Shown: piece after piece, positions 4,513-8,439 of the stretch
How positions within the stretch are numbered: position 1 is the first letter of the stretch
Layout of the letters: every line of letters starts with the position of its first letter
Origin: Roseiarcus sp031367195
Lineage (GTDB): Bacteria > Pseudomonadota > Alphaproteobacteria > Rhizobiales > Beijerinckiaceae
Length of the DNA stretch: 8,439 nt
Direction of reading: 5' to 3'
Assembly (NCBI GenBank): GCA_031367195.1
Contig: JANLPL010000347.1
Span: forward strand, 1-8,439
The notes under the pieces: generated by a model
Told to the model about the DNA's origin: nothing
The model's input: only the letters and a program-made list of their open reading frames with translations
Databases searched by the model: none
Made by a program: the position numbers and the translations under genes

Positions 4513-7500
4513 ATGAAGTTCGAGCGGCTGCGCGTGGCCGGATTCAAGAGTTTTTGCGATCCGACCGAATTCAAGATCGAGCCGGGCCTGACCGGGGTCG
4601 TCGGTCCGAACGGCTGCGGCAAATCCAATCTCGTCGAGGCCATGCGCTGGGTCATGGGCGAGAATTCGTACAAGAACATGCGCGCCTCCGGCATGGAGGA
4701 CGTGATCTTCGCGGGCTCCGGGCGCCGCCCATCGCGAAACATCGCCGAAGTCGGGTTGACGCTCGACAATTCCGACCGCCGCGCGCCCGCCGCCTTCAAC
4801 GATTCCGAGACGATCGAGGTCATACGCCGGATCGAGCGCGACAAGGGATCCACCTATCGCATCAACGGGCGGGAAGCGCGCGCGCGCGACGTGCAACTGC
4901 TGTTCGCCGACGCCTCCACCGGCGCCCGCTCGCCCGCGATGGTGCGGCAGGGCCAGATTGGCGAGATCATCTCGGCCAAGCCCGCCGCGCGGCGGCTGGT
5001 GCTGGAGGAGGCGGCGGGCGTCTCCGGACTGCATTCGCGCCGACACGAAGCGGAACTGCGGCTCAAAGGGGCGGAGGACAATCTCGTCCGCGTCGAGGAC
5101 GTGCTCAAGAACGTCGATTCGCAGGTCGAGAGCCTGCGGCGGCAGGCGCGGCAGAGCCAGCGCTACAAAGGGCTCGGCGCGGAAATCCGTCGCTACGAGG
5201 CGCTCGCCAAGCTGACCGCCTGGCGTAGCGTCGAGGCGGGATTCACCGAGGCCGAGCGCGCCTTCGCCGGCCTGACCGGCGATGTCGCGGAGCGCACCCG
5301 CCAACAGGCCGAAAGCGCGCGCGAGCAGGCGATGGCGGCGGCCGATCTGCCGGCTTTGCGCGACGCGGAGGCGCGCGCCGGCGCGGCGCTGCATCGGCTG
5401 ACCGCCGCGCGCGACGTGCTGGCGGGCGAGGAGAAGCGGGCGGAAGCGCGCGCGGTCGAACTGCGCCGCCGCGTCGAGCAGATGAAGCGCGACATCGAGC
5501 ACGAGCAGGCGCTGGTTGGCGACGCGGGCCAGCAGATCGAACGGCTCGACGCGGAAGCCGCGACGTTGGCCGCGCAGGAAGACGCCGACGAGGCGCGGGC
5601 GGAAGCCGACGAGCGCGAAGCGGAAGCGGCCGAGGCGTTGACCGAGGCTGAAGCGGCGCTGGCGGCAGCGCAAGGCGCGGCGGCCGATTTCACCGCCCAG
5701 CGCAATGCGCTGGGGACCGCGCTCGACGAGGAGATCAAGCGCTGGCGCCGGTTCGAGGAGGAACTCGCCACACTCGCGCGCGACCGCGCGGCGCTGCCGG
5801 GCGCGGAGGCCGACGAGGCTGCGTTCGACGACGCCGTGAGCGTGCTCGAAGAGTTGATGGAGACGCTGGCGGAAGCTGAAGCCGCGGCGTTGGAGACCGA
5901 AGAAGCGCACGCCGCCGCGCGCGAGGCCGAAGGCCGCGCGCGTGGCCCCCTCGCCGATGCGGAGAGGATCGCGCAAAAGCTGGAGACGGAAGCGCGCACG
6001 CTGGAGAAACTGCTCGGCTCCGGCGCGGGCGGCGCCTATCCCCCGGTGCTCGACGCGATCGTCGCCGCGCGCGGTTACGAGACGGCGCTCGGGGCCGCGC
6101 TTGGCGACGATCTAGACGCCTCGACGGTCGAGGGGGCGCCCGCCCGTTGGGCGGGCGCGGGCGCCGAGGGCGACCCCAAGCTGCCGGACGGGGTGGAGTC
6201 GCTCGCCGCTCACATCGAGGCGCCGCGCGAACTGGCGCGCCGGCTGGCGCAGATCGGCGTCGTGGCGCGGGCGCACGGGCCGGCGCTGGCGGCGCAGATG
6301 AAACCGGGCCAGCGGCTTGTCAGCCAAGAGGGCGATTTATGGCGCTGGGACGGTTTCACCGCCGCGGCGGAGGCGCCGACGCCTGCGGCGCGGCGCCTGG
6401 TCGAGAAGAACCGGCTTGGCGAGTTGATCGAGCGCGGCGAGGCCGCGCGGGAGCGGGCTGAAGCGCTCAGCCAAGAGGCGGGGCGGCTCGCCGCCTCGCT
6501 ACGCGAGGCCAGCAACGCCGAAACCGCTGCGCGGAGCCGACTGCGCGAAGCGCGCTCGGCGGCGGACGCTGCGCGCGAAAAGCTGTCGGCGGCCGAGCGC
6601 CGCCGCGCCACCACGCGCACCAAACTGGCCGCGCTCGACGAGGCGGTCGCGCGCGCGACCGCGGCGCGGGATGAGGCGGTCGAGCGCCGCAACGCCGCCG
6701 GGGCGGCGATGCAGGCGTTGCCTGCGGGCGATCAACTCGCCGCCGATCTGGAGCGGGCGCGATCGGCGGCCGCCGAGGGGCGCTCGCGCCATGCGGAGGC
6801 CAGGGCGTTCGCCCGCAATCTCGCGCGCGAACTGGAATCGCGCGCGGCGCGACGGCGGGCGGTGGCGGAAGAGCGCCGCTCCTGGGCCGAGCGGCGAACC
6901 AAGGCGGAAGCGCATATCGGCGAAATCTCCGAGCGGCGCGGCGGCGCTGAAGAGGAACTGGAAACGCTCGACGACGCGCCGACGCAATTCGCGTTGCAAC
7001 GGCGCGCGTTGCTGTCCGAATTGAGCGCGGCGGATGCGGCGCGCGCGGCCGCCGCGGATGAGCGCGCCAGCGCGGAAACCCGGCTCAACGAGGCCGACCG
7101 CGCCGCCCGTGCGGCGCTGGAGGCGATGTCGTCGTCGCGCGAGCAGCGCGCCGGCGCCGAGCAGCGCGTGGAAGCGGCCAGGCGCCGGCGCGAGGATCTG
7201 TTGGCGGCGATCACGGCGGAATTGGAGACCGATCCGCACGGCCTGCTCGAACTCGCCGGGATCAAGCGCGACGAGCCGACGCCCGACGCCGCCGTGGTCG
7301 ATAAACGGCTGGAGACGCTAAAACTCGAACGCGAGCGGCTCGGCGCGGTCAACCTGCGCGCCGACGAGGAACTCAGCGAGATCGAGCGAGCCCGCGACAA
7401 AATGGCGGCCGAGCAGGCGGATCTATCGGAAGCGATCAAGCGGCTGCGCACGGCGATCAACAGCCTCAACGCGGAGGGACGCGAGCGGCTGCTCGCCGCC

Positions 7501-7965
7501 TTCACAATCGTCAACAAGCACTTTGGCGAATTGTTCACGACGCTGTTCGAGGGCGGCAAGGCGGAACTGCAACTCGTCGAATCCGACGACCCGCTGGAGG
7601 CAGGCCTCGAACTCGTCGCCCAGCCGCCCGGCAAGAAGCCGCAGACGCTGACGCTGCTTTCGGGCGGCGAACAGGCGCTGACCGCCATGGCGCTGATTTT
7701 CGCGGTGTTCCTCACCAACCCGTCGCCGATCTGCGTGCTCGACGAGATCGACGCGCCGCTCGACGATTACAACGTCGAGCGCTTCTGCGATCTGCTGGAG
7801 GAGATGCGCAAACGCTCCGACACGCGCTTCGTCACCATCACCCATAATCCTTTGACGATGGCGCGGATGGACCGGTTGTTCGGCGTCACCATGCCCGAGC
7901 GCGGCGTCAGCCAGATCGTCTCGGTCGATCTCGCGACGGCGGAGACTTTTCTGGAGGCGGGCTGA
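4513..7965 (+). CDS. smc: Chromosome segregation/condensation ATPase SMC
   Basis: This 1150-residue protein is the core of the Smc-ScpAB complex, which loads at the origin region and aligns chromosome arms by ATP-driven loop extrusion. The N-terminal head has the Walker A motif GPNGCGKSN (31-39) and the Q-loop region RQGQIGEI (about 145-152). A first coiled coil (about 165-500), very rich in Ala, Glu and Arg, leads to the hinge (about 505-630; YPPVLDAIV to NRLGEL, with GQRLVS and GDLWRWDG). A second coiled coil runs to about 985. The C-terminal head has the ABC signature LSGGEQALTA (S1050), Walker B ICVLDEIDAPLD (D1077, E1078) and the switch histidine H1111 in ITHNPLTM. All catalytic residues are present, so the gene should be functional. 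The hinge is of the divergent alphaproteobacterial type. ATG 4513 starts with MKFERLRVAGFKSF, where the family normally begins; the upstream GTG 4456 would add 19 residues unlike SMC. The kleisin ScpA and ScpB are not in this window. Confidence 0.96.
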   Translation: MKFERLRVAGFKSFCDPTEFKIEPGLTGVVGPNGCGKSNLVEAMRWVMGENSYKNMRASGMEDVIFAGSGRRPSRNIAEVGLTLDNSDRRAPAAFNDSETIEVIRRIERDKGSTYRINGREARARDVQLLFADASTGARSPAMVRQGQIGEIISAKPAARRLVLEEAAGVSGLHSRRHEAELRLKGAEDNLVRVEDVLKNVDSQVESLRRQARQSQRYKGLGAEIRRYEALAKLTAWRSVEAGFTEAERAFAGLTGDVAERTRQQAESAREQAMAAADLPALRDAEARAGAALHRLTAARDVLAGEEKRAEARAVELRRRVEQMKRDIEHEQALVGDAGQQIERLDAEAATLAAQEDADEARAEADEREAEAAEALTEAEAALAAAQGAAADFTAQRNALGTALDEEIKRWRRFEEELATLARDRAALPGAEADEAAFDDAVSVLEELMETLAEAEAAALETEEAHAAAREAEGRARGPLADAERIAQKLETEARTLEKLLGSGAGGAYPPVLDAIVAARGYETALGAALGDDLDASTVEGAPARWAGAGAEGDPKLPDGVESLAAHIEAPRELARRLAQIGVVARAHGPALAAQMKPGQRLVSQEGDLWRWDGFTAAAEAPTPAARRLVEKNRLGELIERGEAARERAEALSQEAGRLAASLREASNAETAARSRLREARSAADAAREKLSAAERRRATTRTKLAALDEAVARATAARDEAVERRNAAGAAMQALPAGDQLAADLERARSAAAEGRSRHAEARAFARNLARELESRAARRRAVAEERRSWAERRTKAEAHIGEISERRGGAEEELETLDDAPTQFALQRRALLSELSAADAARAAAADERASAETRLNEADRAARAALEAMSSSREQRAGAEQRVEAARRRREDLLAAITAELETDPHGLLELAGIKRDEPTPDAAVVDKRLETLKLERERLGAVNLRADEELSEIERARDKMAAEQADLSEAIKRLRTAINSLNAEGRERLLAAFTIVNKHFGELFTTLFEGGKAELQLVESDDPLEAGLELVAQPPGKKPQTLTLLSGGEQALTAMALIFAVFLTNPSPICVLDEIDAPLDDYNVERFCDLLEEMRKRSDTRFVTITHNPLTMARMDRLFGVTMPERGVSQIVSVDLATAETFLEAG
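6136..6158 (+). repeat. GC-only 10-bp hairpin inside the SMC hinge coding region
   Basis: GCGCCCGCCC (6136-6145) and GGGCGGGCGC (6149-6158) are perfect inverted copies around a GTT loop. Every stem base is G or C, so it would be very stable in RNA or single-stranded DNA. It encodes residues near 542-549 of the hinge (APARWAGAG), a low-complexity loop. It may be a by-product of composition or a pausing element. Confidence 0.5.
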
Positions 7966-7967
7966 AG

Positions 7968-7983
7968 GCGGGGCGGGCCCCGC
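7968..7983 (+). terminator. GC-rich hairpin after smc, candidate terminator
   Basis: GCGGGGC (7968-7974) and GCCCCGC (7977-7983) are a perfect 7-bp inverted pair separated by GG, starting 2 nt after the smc stop codon (as RNA, about 6 bp with a 4-nt loop). No U-run follows. It may stop or attenuate transcription or protect the smc mRNA end. Confidence 0.4.
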
Positions 7984-7986
7984 GGG

Positions 7987-8016
7987 TTGACAGGGCCGCG
8001 CGCATCCCGGAACTAC
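7987..8016 (+). promoter_or_regulatory. Candidate promoter for the metC-like gene
   Basis: TTGACA (7987-7992) is a perfect sigma-70 -35 hexamer in the 55-bp gap after smc. At 18-bp spacing the -10 position holds AACTAC (8011-8016), a poor match. If used, transcription would start at about 8022, on or just past ATG 8021. The mRNA would then be leaderless from 8021, or have a leader of about 20 nt if ATG 8045 is the true start. Confidence 0.3.
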
Positions 8017-8020
8017 GCCC

Positions 8021-8439
8021 ATGCCTGAAACACCGCGAGACCCCATGGACGGATCGAATCGCAAACACCGCCGCCGCACCCGTCTCGTCCACGCCGGCCA
8101 CGATCTCGAAACCAGCCAAGGCTTCGTCAACGTGCCGGCGGTGCGCGGATCGACCGTGCTCTATCCCGACACGGCGACGATGAAGGGCGCCGCGCAGCGC
8201 TACACCTATGGCACGCATGGCACGCCGACCACCGACGCGCTGGCGGGCGCCTGGAGCGAACTCGCCGGCGCCGCCGGCACGGCGCTCGTGCCCTCGGGAC
8301 TGGCGGCGATTGCGATGGCGCTGCAAACGGTGGTGAAGGCGGGCGACCATCTCTTGATGACCGATTCCGCCTACGGACCTGCGCGGCGCTTCGCCGAAAA
8401 GGTGTTGCGCCCGCTCGGCGTCGAGACCACCTATTACGA
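8021..8439 (+). CDS. metC: Cystathionine beta-lyase, 5' part (Cys/Met metabolism PLP enzyme)
   Basis: The first 139 codons of a gene cut by the window end encode the N-terminal third of a Cys/Met metabolism PLP-dependent enzyme. It would cleave cystathionine to homocysteine, pyruvate and ammonia in methionine synthesis in the cytoplasm. Visible motifs are TRLVHAGHD near the start, the YGTHGTPTTDAL segment whose Tyr and Arg/Thr surroundings bind the PLP phosphate in this fold, LVPSGLAAI (the SG of the cofactor site) and LMTDSAYGP. The catalytic lysine lies beyond the window. The YGTHGTPT form fits alphaproteobacterial MetC rather than cystathionine gamma-synthase, but related gamma-lyases cannot be excluded from this fragment. 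ATG 8021 has a weak GGAA 8 nt upstream. ATG 8045, in frame, begins MDGSNRKHRRRTRLVH and may be the conserved start. The gene follows smc by 55 nt. Confidence 0.85.
   Translation, partial: MPETPRDPMDGSNRKHRRRTRLVHAGHDLETSQGFVNVPAVRGSTVLYPDTATMKGAAQRYTYGTHGTPTTDALAGAWSELAGAAGTALVPSGLAAIAMALQTVVKAGDHLLMTDSAYGPARRFAEKVLRPLGVETTYY

Noticed and set aside
4393..5976. 527-codon open frame antisense to the first half of smc
   Set aside because: It is Arg/Leu/Gly-rich with no recognisable domain, and mirrors strong codon bias of smc. Long antisense frames are expected in GC-rich coding DNA.
7423..8350. Frames antisense to the smc end and the metC start (235 and 147 codons)
   Set aside because: Both lie opposite well-supported coding sequence and have no recognisable features.
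1..8439. CRISPR array, tRNA/rRNA, insertion sequence ends, toxin-antitoxin or phage defence genes
   Set aside because: Scanned for regular spaced repeats, tRNA-like clover arms, terminal inverted repeats with target duplications and defence motifs; none was found.

Overview
The window is about 8.4 kb of GC-rich DNA carrying six protein genes, all on the + strand. It probably comes from the chromosome of an alphaproteobacterium, most likely of the order Hyphomicrobiales (Rhizobiales). This is inferred from a dsbA-like gene next to a full-length smc, the alphaproteobacterial character of the SMC hinge and of the MetC protein, the high GC content, and clusters of GANTC (the CcrM methylation motif of this class) outside genes. 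Genus cannot be fixed from the sequence alone.

Positions 1-277 are a less GC-rich leader. It holds a 12-bp perfect palindrome, four GANTC sites, a TAGAAT hexamer, and on the - strand a short open frame that may be a gene remnant. Positions 278-3609 are a compact surface-polysaccharide module of three genes. The first encodes a UDP-N-acetylhexosamine 6-dehydrogenase (TviB/WbpA family), the second a large monotopic phosphoglycosyl transferase that would start glycan assembly on undecaprenyl phosphate, and the third a class I SAM-dependent methyltransferase that nearly touches the second. Together they would supply an acidic sugar nucleotide, load the first sugar phosphate on the lipid carrier, and perhaps methylate an intermediate.

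Positions 3610-4378 hold a promoter-like gap with a 10-bp-phased repeat and an exported DsbA-family thiol oxidoreductase. A 134-bp gap follows with a striking nested palindrome and GANTC sites. Positions 4513-7965 encode a complete SMC chromosome-condensation ATPase with every ATPase motif intact. A GC-rich hairpin and a TTGACA hexamer separate it from the start of a cystathionine beta-lyase (metC-like) gene, which is cut by the window end.

No CRISPR, tRNA, rRNA, insertion sequence or phage gene was seen. The protein genes all belong to known families and no new multi-gene system is evident. What deserves a second look lies between and beneath the genes: the palindromes, the GANTC clusters, a 10-bp GC-only hairpin inside the SMC hinge coding sequence, and the junction of a polysaccharide module with a housekeeping dsbA-smc block. 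Several genes appear to use GTG or TTG starts.
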